Assembly: GCA_030686995.1 (NCBI GenBank)
Contig: CM060707.1
Coordinates: forward strand, 84,120,472-84,184,471
Length of the DNA: 64,000 bases
Direction: 5' to 3'
Origin: Artemisia argyi
Taxonomy: Eukaryota; Streptophyta; Magnoliopsida; Asterales; Asteraceae
The position numbers were made by a program, and so were the translations under genes. Numbering within the stretch: position 1 is the first letter of the stretch; every line of letters starts with the position of its first letter. The notes under the pieces are model-generated. The model ran no database searches, was not told the DNA's origin, and saw only the letters and a program-made list of their open reading frames with translations. Below, in pieces: positions 1-12,175 of the stretch.

Positions 1-1665
1 GGCATATTAAATAGATTCGCAGACTCATCAAAAGTGTTAACAACCTCCTCCTCAATATCAGAATCAACAATCACACCAACCTTAGAAAACGGGTTGACTC
101 TCTTGTAGGTAGAAGTAGAAGGAGAGCAAGAGGAGCTAGGCATAGACGTACCCACCTCCTTTAAATTAAGAACACTCACAGGTGGATCATGCAATGTAGT
201 ATCATTATTAAAAGACTCATTTACCTTAACCTCCATTGCACTTCCATCAACAACATCCTTAGGCTCATCCACCTTTTGGATATCAATGACTTTCTTATCC
301 TCTATGAGTTTAGCAATATAACTCCTTAAGTCACTTAAGTTAATGTCATCGTTGACGTATTTTCCATCAGTAGAAGACCTGTTGGACGCATGTGGATCAT
401 CAATATCATTCGGCTTATCCCCAGCCAAATTCGCCATCTCCTTAGTAATAAGAGGAGACTTATCCTTCGGTATGGACGTAGTAGGCTGGTTGTTATTAGT
501 AGGCTTAGAAACAGGTCTATATATCATTTTAGGCTTGCCAAAAACACTTATCTTGTTAACAACCGTAGATTTACACTTTTCAGACACAAAACCATCATCC
601 ACACTCATTTTTCTATTGACTTCCTTCACTTTCTTATGGCACTCCTTATCAACATGATCAAAGAGTTTGCAAACAGAACAACGAGGAGGTTTATATTCAA
701 ACTCAATATTAATGTTTACCATATGATGCCCTTTTGTCTTTGGTATAGGAACTACCACAACAAGAGATTCCACAAAATCATTTTCACCTGAGATCTCAAC
801 TAAAACTCTTGCATACGAATTCATGCCCCACGACTTGAGGCACTTATTACTCGTATGTTCATCAAACATAATAATTCGTCTCAGTTTAGCCGTGATCAAA
901 CTCAGCTTAACCTTAGAATATGCCACCAAAGGCACATTATACAATTTAACCCACACAGGGACCTTCTTTATGTCTTCCTTAATCAGTTCAGAGTTAGGGT
1001 TCCAAACTTGAAGAATTAATGGGACTGACCGAATTCGCCAAGGACCTTGATTAAGAACATTTTCCATACCTTCCCTAGTAGAGAACTGAAACATAAAGAA
1101 CCCCTGATGTACCATGACATGCATTAACCCATATTTCTTCCAAACATTACGAACAAAGTTCTACACTACAGGAAACGCAGGTCGTTGTCTAACAAAATAA
1201 CCATAAAGTGAATTTTCAAAACGTGTGCTGATCGTGTCCAATTCTTCCTGTGGTATAACCACATCAGCCAAGGAAAGATCAACAACATCTTTAAGTGTAT
1301 TAGCAGCAGTATGATTTTGATCTCCCATGATAATAGCAGGTGATATATTACTTTTATCCCTCATAGTGTCAGCAGCAACGTCCATAACAATTGAGGAAGG
1401 TCCCGAACCCCTTACATCACCATCATCCTTCTTATTATCCATGACAACAGCATCTTCCAGTAGATGCCTGTTTGTCTTTAACACACCGATATGGCTTCAA
1501 AGGTTTACCATCTTTACCCAATATTTTCCCATCAATGCTCTTATCCCTTCTTGCCAATCCACTCAACACCGAGCCTGGATTACCATCAACAGTAGTCCTG
1601 ATCGCTTTGTTAAGAAATCCTTGTTCCATCTCTCTCGTAAACCCACAACCAATTGTAAATAGCAT
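1..1665 (-). pseudogene. LINE ORF1-like protein: DUF4283 domain plus zinc knuckle
   Basis: Read on the minus strand, the sequence encodes an N-terminal piece (1665-1435), then in another frame a DUF4283-like domain (about 1300-700) with the motif NQGPWRIRSVPLILQVW. A CX2CX4HX4C zinc knuckle follows at about 690-636 (CSVCKLFDHVDKEC), then a Ser/Thr- and acid-rich tail that stays open to the left edge. This order is typical of ORF1 of plant L1-type LINEs and related proteins, which bind RNA. The copy is broken: one frameshift lies near 1440-1485 and an in-frame TAG at 1161-1163. The expected endonuclease/reverse transcriptase ORF would lie beyond position 1. A host-encoded DUF4283 protein is the alternative. 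Confidence 0.75.
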
Positions 1666-3280
1666 ACTTCCAATATACGCAGTGATAAACGCTAAAAATC
1701 AGGGTTACTTTCCAATGCAATAGTACCTAAACCCTAAAACTAGAGTTTAGGTTTTTTGTTAAGCTTCTGATGCAAAAACCCACAATCGACAAACAAACTA
1801 GACAGATATGCAATATGCGCCCAGACCAATAGCACCAGCCAATGATCGATTAATTAATAAAGAATATCAGTAATATTGATAATCGATTTATAGCAATAAA
1901 CGCAAGATCTCCAATCAATCTAATAAATAATTACTTACCACCAACCCACGTGGGAGCAATAGCACATAATTAAATCAACAATAAGTTTGGAGTATAGAAA
2001 TCACCATGCACATGCGATAAACAAGAAGTTAAATCCGCGTTGGAATAATATGGAAAATAAGGAACCGACCCACGATTGAATAGCAACCAATGAATTGTAA
2101 CCCACCCACTAATGTGATAAAGATTAAACAATTAAAGATTTAATTCGTATGTAGTTGAATCGTAAGGAAGATGTACGCAGATTTACTCTTTGTCGCCACC
2201 TAGAGAGAGACTTACTCTTTTGATCGTTGAGTTAACATGTTTTTCACTATTTGATTGCACTTAATTGTTTCCGGCTTTTATAAAGAATATATGATGCTTT
2301 ATTGGATGTTTATTCGTATGTTTTGATTACTTTGATAATTTATCGTGCCTTATCACTGGCTCGCGCAATTACTTCATTAACATCGTTTGCATGAATAATG
2401 TAAGCCCTTAGGGTTAATTAATACATAAACAAAGTAATCATTAAGGTGGACTTTTATGAGGAGATCTGATTAATCGTGACAAGATTAGTCCGTCAAGAAG
2501 ATTTAATACCCGAAATCTAGACGTTTAGACTTGATCTGGACATTGGCATGATATTAACATACACGTAAGCACCCACTGAGAGAGAATAAATTTAGTACTC
2601 ATCATATATAACTAAGTAATTAAACAAGCAACATCTTCCTTACTATCGGCTTGACCTCTTATTTGTTATCTGTTTTCTATCTCTGTGTGTGTGTGTCATT
2701 CATCTGACCACTTATATTTATAGTTTACTTAATCAACACATGTGCTAATCTCTCAGGCTGAAAGCCCCCTTGCGTTAGACTAGGTTTAATTAAAACTAAC
2801 TTAGGATTAAAATACTGATAGTTGCCTAGGTGTTAACGTTCCACTCTTAATGATTGACACTCTACTTACTAACTAAGATACATCGATCGGGTACACTGTC
2901 CGTTAGTGTTTGTTATAGGTTAAGTCGGTTAAATATAAATTTAAAATTGATAACATAATCTATACCTAGAACGAGAACACATCAGTCGTACGAAACAATC
3001 GACTAAAACAAACAATAAACAACTACAACCTTTTTTTGTTAACACAAAAGCAAAATAACTATAGAACAAATTAAAAAAAACAATTGCAAAATCCATCAGT
3101 AGCACAAACGCCTAATAAGACAAACCATTGATGAGTAACCAAAAGATCTATCATCTAATACCAGCCTTTTTCTTCTCTCCAATTGTAAGCGAACCTTTTT
3201 CTTCTTTTTCTTCATTGTTGTACAAGCTTTGCACGACTGTAAATTCTATAAAGAGGAAAAAAAACAATTTAGGTATTAGG
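1666..3280. other. Non-coding stretch upstream of the LINE ORF
   Basis: No ORF of interest in either strand. The part nearest 1666 could be the 5' untranslated region of the minus-strand LINE. The remainder is AT-rich with a short GT run near 2685-2695. I recognise nothing else here. Confidence 0.4.
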
Positions 3281-3875
3281 ATCTTAGGCTCTGATACCAG
3301 ACAATAATAAAACCCGTAAGCTATAACGTTTATTCGTCAGGTATTTATAAAGCAATATATCTGAAAACCCAAATGGACCAAACCCACAAGTCGGGCTTGG
3401 GCCAACTAAGTTATTCATCTAATAATAGTTGTGTTTGGTCATAGCCAATGTAGTGCTCAACCACATTTCCTTTACTTCAATGTTTTGTAAGTAATATATT
3501 TATCAGGGTAAAAACCCTTTACTCAAAAAAATAGCGGGAGTATTTGATTTTCCATTTGTACGCTAGATTTTCCTAGCTCAATAATACAACTATTATTGAG
3601 GATAATTTTTCTCTTTTCTATTTATGATACATGAATTCAAACACTTTCATCGTAATCATCGTTGTTATGATTCAACAATTGTCTTATTACACTATATTGG
3701 TAGTGATATTGGTTGAGGAGAAAGAAATTGACATGCCGTTGACGGGTAGTAATGTTAATCACTATTACCACTAGTCTTAAAGACCACAAAAATTTAATTT
3801 TTGCCTTTCGATTAAATTTGTTTGCATAATTTTAGTTTTTAAAACTATTGGATTAGTCATATAACTTTAAGATGG

Positions 3876-4035
3876 ATATATCTTATAAGATAATAGAGTA
3901 CATTTGTGTTTTGTAGCAAAATGGTATAGTACAAACTCGATAAATTAATACTCGAATATATCTTATAGGATAATAGAATACGTTTTTGTTTTGTGGCAAA
4001 TTGGTATAGTACAAACTCGATAAATTAATACTCGA
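3876..4035. repeat. 80-bp tandem duplication
   Basis: Two consecutive copies with a period of 80 bp, 3876-3955 and 3956-4035, each starting ATATATCTTATA and ending ACTCGA, with a few substitutions. The surrounding 3281-4203 is AT-rich (repeated TAAATTAAT strings) and carries no gene. Confidence 0.8.
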
Positions 4036-4302
4036 TTTATTGATACTCTTTAAAATAATATTTTTTGCAAGTCCAAATTCATTAATTTATAGATAAATTA
4101 ATATCGATTAATTAATAACTCTTTAATTAATAAATTTAGACAATCCAATTAGTATTTAATCTATAAAGTTTTTACTGTAATTGTTTTTGAACTCATATCT
4201 AATGTTGGCATGAATTATCCCAACCCTCCCTATAATTGTTATACTAACCCTCTCTACACACATAGGTACTTTTTGTCCACCACAAAATTTGTAATTTTTG
4301 TC

Positions 4303-4303
<1 letters not shown>

Positions 4304-4346
<43 letters not shown>
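4304..4346. repeat. Poly-T tract (43 bp)
   Basis: An uninterrupted run of 43 T, followed by degenerate GTGTAATGTATTTT repeats to about 4420. It could be the poly-A tail of a minus-strand retroposon, but no flanking duplication or retroposon body was found. Confidence 0.85.
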
Positions 4347-4347
<1 letters not shown>

Positions 4348-4576
4348 TGTGTAATGTATTTTGTGTTTGTATTTTGTTTGTGTAATGTATTTTATGTAAT
4401 GTATTTTGTTGTGTTTATTTGTTGTTGTTTTTATTTAATTAACACGTTAAACATTACCACATTAAATAACTACCACAACACCTGTTATTATTCAATTAAA
4501 CAACAACGTTAACACATTATTTTAAGAAAACAACAACTACGACATATGAATATTATTCATTTCATTTAAAAGATCG

Positions 4577-5025
4577 TGGAGTCTTGCACCCGACTAACAA
4601 GAGTGATCCTTAGGATTCCTTGCCAATTCTAACTCCATCTCCAGCATCTTTATTCTTGTCATCAACAGCTTGTTTCTTGCTTCAAGCTCATCAATCTTAT
4701 TATCTTTCGCAACGTAGTTTGAGCACTGCGTTGAAGAAGAGGCTTGATTAAAGTACCTCCTTTTAAATTCATCTTTCCACATGAAGTATCGACACCCATA
4801 ATTATCTGTACCCGGTTGTTACTTGTTAAGAAAATTATAAGAAATTTATTTTTAACAAACAAATTATTTACATATTTACATAACTAAGCAAACGTATGAT
4901 TATTTACCACTGAATCAGGACATGCATAATACAGTTGCCCAAGAGTAGCTGGTTTCCAGGATTTCCGTTCTATAATGAATCCTCTCTCACGTCGACAAAA
5001 GAAATGATTTATGCGTTCCACCTGA
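4577..5025 (-). pseudogene. GRF-type zinc finger protein fragment
   Basis: The minus strand shows a split GRF-like zinc finger. The first part, about 5015-4908, has CRRERGF followed by LYYACPDS. After a likely intron of about 100 bp it continues with GCRYFMWKDEF (about 4800-4770) and a short coiled coil (DELEARNKLLMTRIKMLEMEL) ending near 4594. GRF fingers usually have a CxC start, and here the second cysteine is not visible. The fragment sits about 230 bp downstream of the OTU domain in the same orientation, so it may belong to the same mobile unit. Splice sites are not clean in phase, so this is probably a decayed copy. Its function cannot be inferred beyond nucleic-acid binding. Confidence 0.5.
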
Positions 5026-5254
5026 CTAAAGAATTTAAACAAATTAATTTTTTGCAATAATAATAAAAAAAAAATCATTCGAATTACATAAATGAACATT
5101 TGAGTTCAAAGGTTTCTCAAACAACATACTCTATAACATAAATCAATAATCATTTACAATGTTTTGTCAGTATAATTATTTACAATATAAATCAGTAATC
5201 ATTCACTATGTTTTGTCGGTATCTCTATTATTTACAATATAAATCAGTAATCAT

Positions 5255-6130
5255 TTACAACAAGTTTCGTCGATGGGAATATAATGTTTCCCATTGCGAT
5301 GCATATTGGGATGTGTGTCTCCTCCATTGTGGGTGGAGATGCGGAAGTGGAAAATCGTTGTCTAGCGTCAGACAAACGTAGTGACCACATCGATATGGCC
5401 CCACACGGGCTATCACAAGGGGGTCAGTTCTTTGTGATAAGTTAGGACCATCAAAAAGCAGAAAACAGGTGTTCCAACCCCGCTGGGATATCAATACAAC
5501 AGGTCGGTTAATAGATGATGCAATAACCAACCCCGTGTCTGACATCTCCATATAGCGATCTTCCGGTGCAGATCCATATCCAAACCAGTTTACTGAATAG
5601 CAAATTCTGTCAAAGCCAGATTCCGACCACATACTTGTGTGAACCTCCCTATGTAGGTGTAACTCTTGTAATAACATTTGTCTAGCTTCGCGCCACCTAT
5701 TTTGGTTTTCACAAATACCGTGGGCAATGCACCGAAACCCACAATTTCCATCACCTACAACATTATATACACTTGTTATGTATGGATGGAAAATCACTGG
5801 AATCTGGTCCATAAAGTATTCGCTTTCTGCATCTCCACTGTAAAACCTGTGTCTTCTTTTTTGTTGAACACCAGGACCCGTGTAAGAACTATGTCTTGCA
5901 TGTTCTTTGTTGAAGCTCGAGACTTATGTAGATCTTGAAGTTGTGCTTCTTTGGTAATCTACGGTTGGTACTTCATTCAAGTCCAGGACTTGTGTAGCCT
6001 TGCCCTTTTTGTCCTTTGCGCTCGGACATCCACGGGTATTTTTTTTAGTAGCAGGTTCACGTGTGTCAACAGATTCAGGCTGGAATATCTCTCTCAACTT
6101 CGTTAACATATTTTTCTTGACAAACGACGT
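5255..6130 (-). pseudogene. OTU-like cysteine protease domain (C-terminus of MULE transposase)
   Basis: The ORF 5812-5255 (185 codons) holds an OTU fold signature: GDGNCGFRC with Asp21 and Cys24 as catalytic candidates, and His144 in CGHYVCL. All three catalytic positions are therefore present. Upstream on the minus strand, 6109-5924 encodes a basic, Pro/Lys-rich linker followed by VLDLNEVP, a string that I recall preceding OTU domains in plant MULE transposases. I infer one fused protein rather than a separate gene, with the start at 5812 only an internal Met. An acidic Asp-rich stretch coded by a CAT repeat lies at 6180-6220. Known OTU enzymes cleave ubiquitin chains; the target here is unknown. 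Confidence 0.75.
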
Positions 6131-6370
6131 TGATTTGCTAAAAATATTCTTGAATTGTCACACGTCATTTTGAAATGAAGTATCATCATCATCATTTTCA
6201 TCATCATCATCATCTTCAGGCGGTGGCCTATTGATAACAGGCCACGGAACAGATAGGGTTCTCCAAAAAAATATCAATTTCATCCAGTCGAATGGGGCGT
6301 CCTGAATTCATTAAAAGTGACTTGTATAAATTACTGATATTTATGGGGAAAACAAGTTGATAGTTATAAA

Positions 6371-7298
6371 TTAAATATACTTACCGTTATATACATAATA
6401 TTTCATCTCGTGAAAACATGGTAGTCTGTAAATTGTCCACAACTTATGGCTACAGTCTTCTACGGTGATCGACGGGTGGAGTTCTTTGTACATGAGGTTG
6501 AAAGCATGTTTGGAAACTTTATACCACAATTCTTGAAATAGTGGTACATTACACTTATTTAGTTTCTTGTTGATGCTTCTATTAAAACTCTCTTTTATCG
6601 CATTTTCTTGCACAAAGAGAATCTTATCGATCGAACTTAACCACCTGTCTAAGTTGGACTGTGCGCCGCCCAAATATAATTTCAACAATGCATGGTGAGC
6701 CTCAACTCTGCACGTTGTTATCTAGCCGTAGGAGCGATATTGGTCAGTAATATACGAGACAAACATGGGTGAGTAATCTCGCAGCCAGTTATTCAGATAC
6801 ACAACGATATCTGAAGAAAAAACAGTGAATTGATAAAAGGTCATTTGGGTGCTTATTTATTAAATAATTAAAAACAATGAATTAATAATTAAGTACCCGG
6901 ATGGTTGACCAATACTGTTGTAGGCGTTGATAATGATGCTCGAACATTTCAAATGCCGGAGCTTTAACCATCCAATCCCATCGGTGTTTAACGGACTCGT
7001 ACTCATCTAACCCACTGAATTTATTTCTGCAATGTTGAAGCAGATTTTGCTCTATATGCCATCGATAGAGTAATTTGTGAGCCTTAGGAAATTCTGCTCT
7101 GCATGCCCCAACCAACGCTAAATCTCTATCAGTGACGATAACACGTGGGTAATATCTTTCGTCTATGACATCCTTCACACGTTGCAATACCAAATTATGC
7201 CCCCTTTCACGGTTTAAAAAGCTATACGCCATTGAAAATGTTTTATTTGTTGAAGTGAATCCGACATTTTCCAACAACGGCAATTTAAACATCGTGGT
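6371..7298 (-). pseudogene. MULE transposase core and C-terminal region
   Basis: At 7292-6882 the minus strand encodes the MULE DDE domain: LPLLENVGFTSTN, then the catalytic Asp motif VIVTDRDLALVGA and the helix KLLYRWHIEQNLLQHC. A second ORF at 6688-6371 gives the downstream helical region and a Cys/His motif (CSHKLWTIYRLPCFHE) like the SWIM-type zinc motif of these transposases. Between them (about 6860-6690) the frame continues as LNNWLRDYSPMFVSY but is broken by a TAG in front of TTCRVEAHHA. The region just left of 7299 is cut by the 5' LTR of element A and resumes at 20504. Confidence 0.85.
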
Positions 7299-8748
7299 TG
7301 ATGAGGCGAAAAGTGTACCGTTTTTAAGGGGTCATTTAAGCCTGAATTCATGATTATTTGATCAATTACTGCCCTAAATTGTTTCTTTTGTCATTTTAGG
7401 TACTTTTGAGAAGAAATTTGGAAAAAGAAGCATTTTGGACGTTTTTGGAGCATAAAAGTGAAGAAAACGGCAAATTCTCAAATTCCATGCTGTGAACAGT
7501 ACCTGACGACGTCAAGATCTAATACATGACGGCGTCAAGAGTGATAAAAGAGATGGAAGTGGAAATTATAACGTGACGGCCCAGAACATTTTCAGTGTTA
7601 ATGACCTGACGGCGTCACCAAGGCCGTCACGGTCATGTTACATGTGATGGCCCAGAGTATATTTCTACATGAAGGCGTCAAGACTGGATCTAGGCAATAC
7701 GACTCTTAACTTGGCGGCGAGTTGACAGCGTCAGAGGCCATAACATGACACCATCAGGATGTTTTATCTATATATATTTTTCCAATTTTTCATTGTAAAG
7801 AGTGGAACATTGAGTGGAACATTAGGAGCACAAACCCTAGGACGAATTTTCTTCATATTGTAAGGGTTTCAAACCCTTCTTTCAGCCATGTTTGAATAAA
7901 GATAAGTCTTCCAATAATCATTCAATATGTCTATGTGTTGTTTGATTCTATCTTATGCTTGTCTTTTTTTTAACATGCTAGGCTAGGTTTTTATTGTGTT
8001 TGCTTAGATGTAGTGAAACCTAGATGTTGATTATTGGTTGATTGTTTGCTTATAATTGTTGTGGATGATTGTATTCGATGTTAGGCTTAAGAAAGCTGGC
8101 AGACTTCCATTGATAACTTGCTTGAAAGTCTTAAGAAACATGATCGGAGGTGTACTACGATTTTTGGTTGTATTTAATGCATAAGTGAATTCTAATGATC
8201 CCATGTTAGGAGCTTTTAGTCGGCTTGACATAGGAGTGAAGTAGGATCTTATAGAGTTAGGGAATATTGTACACGGTCCTATGACTAGTATTAAGGAATA
8301 TAACCCATCATCCATGCAATTGTAACAAGCTAATCAACCCGTAAAAGATATCTAGGGAGTAATGAAATCTAAGTAAACACATCTTCTCTCATTATTGTTT
8401 CCACCACATAAGTTTAATTTCGTTTATTTTTATTTTATTTTGATTGCATATGTAGTTAATTGGGTTAGTTGATTAGCAACTAATTCCGCCCACTCCTTCA
8501 AAACCCGAGATTTTATCTGCTTTCATAAAATATAAAAAAATACAAAAAGAATCATCCCTCACCTCTAGACCTAGTTTAGTAGGCTTTCTAATCCTAGCGG
8601 CACTATTCCTGAGTTGAACGATCAATCCCCCGGTATTTGTCACTATACTATACTACAACGATCAGGAACACTGCCTGGCGGGGATTGCAAGCTTCTCAAG
8701 ATCCCTTGAGAGGTAAAACATGTTGCGAGGGCGCAATCCCGCGTATCA
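7299..8748 (+). repeat. 5' LTR of element A
   Basis: 1450 bp, bounded by TG...CA. It matches the 3' LTR with scattered substitutions and an 11-bp length difference near 7910. The U3 part carries a cluster of TGACGNCGTCA palindromes (7504-7514, 7527-7537, 7607-7617 and degenerate copies to about 7760) just upstream of a TATATAT box. Confidence 0.95.
7769..7775 (+). promoter_or_regulatory. TATA-like box of element A LTR
   Basis: TATATAT follows the palindrome cluster by about 30 bp; the same box is at 19535-19541 in the 3' LTR. The position suits an LTR promoter, but this is inferred from sequence only. Confidence 0.45.
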
Positions 8749-8753
8749 AGATT

Positions 8754-8772
8754 TTGGTGCCGCAACCCGAGG
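8754..8772 (+). other. Primer-binding site of element A
   Basis: TTGGTGCCGCAACCCGAGG starts 5 nt after the LTR end. It resembles the TGGCGCC-type site of Athila elements (tRNA-Asp class) with substitutions. It fixes plus-strand orientation. Confidence 0.65.
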
Positions 8773-10084
8773 AATAGTTATTGTCTAGGTTGGAAATTCT
8801 TTTTATTAGGTCTACTTGCTAGATTCCTTTCTAGTAAGATTTTTATTTTTATTTTTAGGTTTTCTTTAGTCTATCTTATTTCTTCGTTCCTTTGTTCGTA
8901 ACCATTACCATCCGAAATCATGGACGGTGGTAATCTCTTTGAACCCATCAACCCACCACAACAAAACCACCACAAAACCCACTACTTGCAAACCAACCTC
9001 CTAGACCCCGAACTTTAGGAGAGTATTCCCGTCCTAGCCACCAAGGCTATCGAAACACCATTGAGCTCACTCAAGGAGCCAATGTGTCTCCCTTGCGATT
9101 GGACACCATCCAGTTGGTGCAAAGCGGATGTGCATTCCATGGACTTCCTTCCGAAGATCCTAATCAACATCTAAAGGATTTCCTAAAAATCGTAGATTCC
9201 ATAGACCTTGATGTTGCAACTAGAGAGACGACCCGATTACGTCTATTCCAATTCTCTCTACGTGACCAAGCTAGTCAATGGCTTGAACGTTTACCCGCAG
9301 GATCCATCACCTCTTGGGATGATCTCACTTCTCGTTTCCTTGCTCAATTTTTCCCACCGGGGAGAACTACTAAGCTTAGAAATGACATCTTGATGTTCCA
9401 ACAACGTCAAGGTGAAACTTTCTATGAAGCATGGACTCGTTTCAAGGACTTACTCCAAAAAGTCCCTCATCATGGCATAGAACCTTGGCTCCAAATTCAA
9501 ATCTTTTATGATAAAGTTAATTATCAAACAAGAAGGGCCATAGATTACACTGCCAATGGTAGACTAAACAGATTTAGCGTTGATAAGTGTTAGGAAGTTC
9601 TTGAGGGTTAACACAATATGAAGAAGAAGGATGGGAGGATCCGATGTTCTTGAAAGAAGGAAATCTAAATTACGTAAACGCAACACAAGAACAGTTATTG
9701 GAGAATATCGAGAAGCAGGTTAAGGAATTAATGAGGGCTGAAATGCCTGCAGCTGAAGCCGAAGTGAGTCCTGATAGACATATGAGTGCAATTAGCAAAT
9801 GCACTTTTCCTGAACGTTCACGACAAGAGGAGTTCGAAGGGATAATGATAACCTTCATTAATAATCAGGAGAAACAGATTCAGCACTTAGAAACTCGCAT
9901 GGAAAACACTAGGAATGCTTTTATGGAATTGGCTAATGAATTTATATCAAGAATTAAGGAGAAGATTAGGGAAAAATCCACACTGAGGAAAATCGAAAAA
10001 ATCTTTGAACTCCCAACTCCTTTGGTGTGTGACGGAGAGGATAATGAAAATACTTCTCCAAGTGATTCACCTTCAATTACCCCT

Positions 10085-10601
10085 TGTTAGAAACTAATAA
10101 CGCCATAATAAAGATAGTTTCTAGGACCGTTTTGGCTCAAGACTTGTTAAGTCTTAATCTAGGAATAATAATGTTCATAAGATAAAACATAGCGGAATAA
10201 GAACAATATTATAAACAAGGTTTCTCGTCATCATCTCTACTCTAACATACAGCAAAGCCCCAATGCTACGTGATCAAGTGTAGCACGGTTACACTTTAAC
10301 AGAGATCTAAGATCGTTGAGGCTTAACACTAATCAACTAACTTAGGCGTTTACATAAGCATACTTACGCCCTAGATTTACACACACACCCCTTTACTTGG
10401 TTTTACATCTTGTACGTACATCAAACCTATTCCCTGTATTCTCTTTATATAATTGAGATACTAGGGTTACAAAGGATATTCTAGAATAATAAAAAGATAT
10501 GTAGTAATCTTTTTCTTTCTTTGCAAGTTTCTTCCTTTGTCTCCATAAGTCCCTCATGTTTCACATGTTTTGTCTTATCAACTTAATTGTAATTACCAAC
10601 A
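10085..10601 (-). repeat. 3' LTR of the small Copia-type element
   Basis: 517 bp. Left LTR in window coordinates, and the 3' LTR because the element is on the minus strand. It is followed on the plus strand by ATCTTCCCCTAG, the complement of a polypurine tract. Confidence 0.9.
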
Positions 10602-11959
10602 ATCTTCCCCTAGTTGATAATGAAAAACCAATAAGCATCAGTATGTCATGAAACATAATAAGCATCAGTATGTCATGAAACATGTGACTTCCCTTTAAAC
10701 CATGCATATCATCAAGGATCTTCAAGCTGCAATCTTCAAAATATTCTTCTTCCCCTTTTTGTCATCATCAAATAGGGGACAAATATAAGCAACCTTGATC
10801 TTCACAACCACGAATCAATATTACACGTCAAATCCATCTTTCCAATGTTTCTAAGTCGCCCACCATTAAGTTTTCCGCAACTATAGATGTACTTGAAACA
10901 ATAGAAATCAAAACCATCAGTAGTAATAACAACTAGCAGTAGCAAAAACCTTCACCTCGATGTAGCACATAAATGGTTAAACATTTAAACATTAAGCTTC
11001 CCCTGAAACCCATATGTTAACCATTTCTTGAATCTAGACTCCATGTAATGATTACTGATGAAGAGAACTAAGTATTACCAACTTGATGCTGAAGTAGAAC
11101 AACCCAAACTTGTGCCTTATATCTTGTACTAAAATTGACTTCGAACGTATACTTAACGTATAGGGAGATCGCAATCTCTTGACAATAAACACTGAGCACA
11201 ATAACGTAACTCCTTCAAGTGTTTGTCAATTCGTAGTCACCTGAACGAACGAACAAGTTATCCCACACTGAAAAGGTATGATAAAACACAAGCCTGTGAA
11301 ACTCCACTTCATCATCAAATAGGTGATAAAAACCTTTCTTCGTAGTCAATTGGAACAAATAAAAACGAGCCATAAATCTTTTAAGAACCGAAACCAAATC
11401 CAAAAATTTAAGCTCCTGTGTGTGTGTCTTTCTCTGACTTGTCACAAAGTCAGCCAAGAACCAAAATCTCTTTATGTGTGTGTCTATATCCAACCGAGAA
11501 CCAAAACCTATCATAAAACATATGACCATTGTCCCACTATCATTGAGATAAAACAAACTCATCTATTATTCATGTTCACTTTGACAAGTTGAATTCACCA
11601 CCATCCCATGATATGTATTTATCACCAATGACATATAGAATATATTAACCCCACAAATGAATCAGTGAATAATATTGCCATCGTAAAAGTCCACCAATCT
11701 TTAATGAAGTACGAGGTTAATTCTTCACATGCATAAACAACAAATAGATTTGTACGAGGTTATATTTTACTTTATGCCAAACTGCCAAACTTCCTTCAAT
11801 CTTTATAAATGCTTGCCACCATTCAACTCAAGTAGTACCACTAATACACTAAACACAATCCATAAATCAGTTTTCACTTGTGCCCCATTCATTAAACCAA
11901 ACAGATTGCAAATCTCATGAATCCAAAACTGATCGTAGCAGTAAACGTCATTCAGTAGA

Positions 11960-12175
11960 TGAGCAGTGGAAATGATATCTAGCAGTGGTAACATTTTAAG
12001 CGCAGCAGTGGGAAAATAAGCTTAGCAGTCGAAACGAACAACTTGCAGTGGTAAAATAGAACGAGCAGTGGTAATGATAGACACAAACAGTGGTAAATTT
12101 GTACTACCAGTGGAAATCATGAAGTCGAGCGGTGAAAACCATTAATGAGCAGTGGTAATATTATAGGACCAGTAA
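11960..12175. repeat. GCAGTGG motif repeated about every 20-22 bp
   Basis: CAGT cores (one CGGT) occur at 11964, 11983, 12006, 12026, 12046, 12066, 12088, 12108, 12130, 12150 and 12170, mostly within GCAGTGGTAA-like words. The spacer sequences between them are not conserved, only the spacing. It sits in the otherwise featureless internal region of the small Copia-type element. Confidence 0.75.

Noticed and set aside
343..1011. Plus-strand ORFs over the LINE region
   Set aside because: They are antisense shadows of the minus-strand DUF4283/zinc-knuckle reading frame.
3287..3299. GGCTCTGATACCA resembling a tRNA-Met primer site on the minus strand
   Set aside because: No LTR start (TG) follows and no partner LTR was found; kept only as a possible relic.
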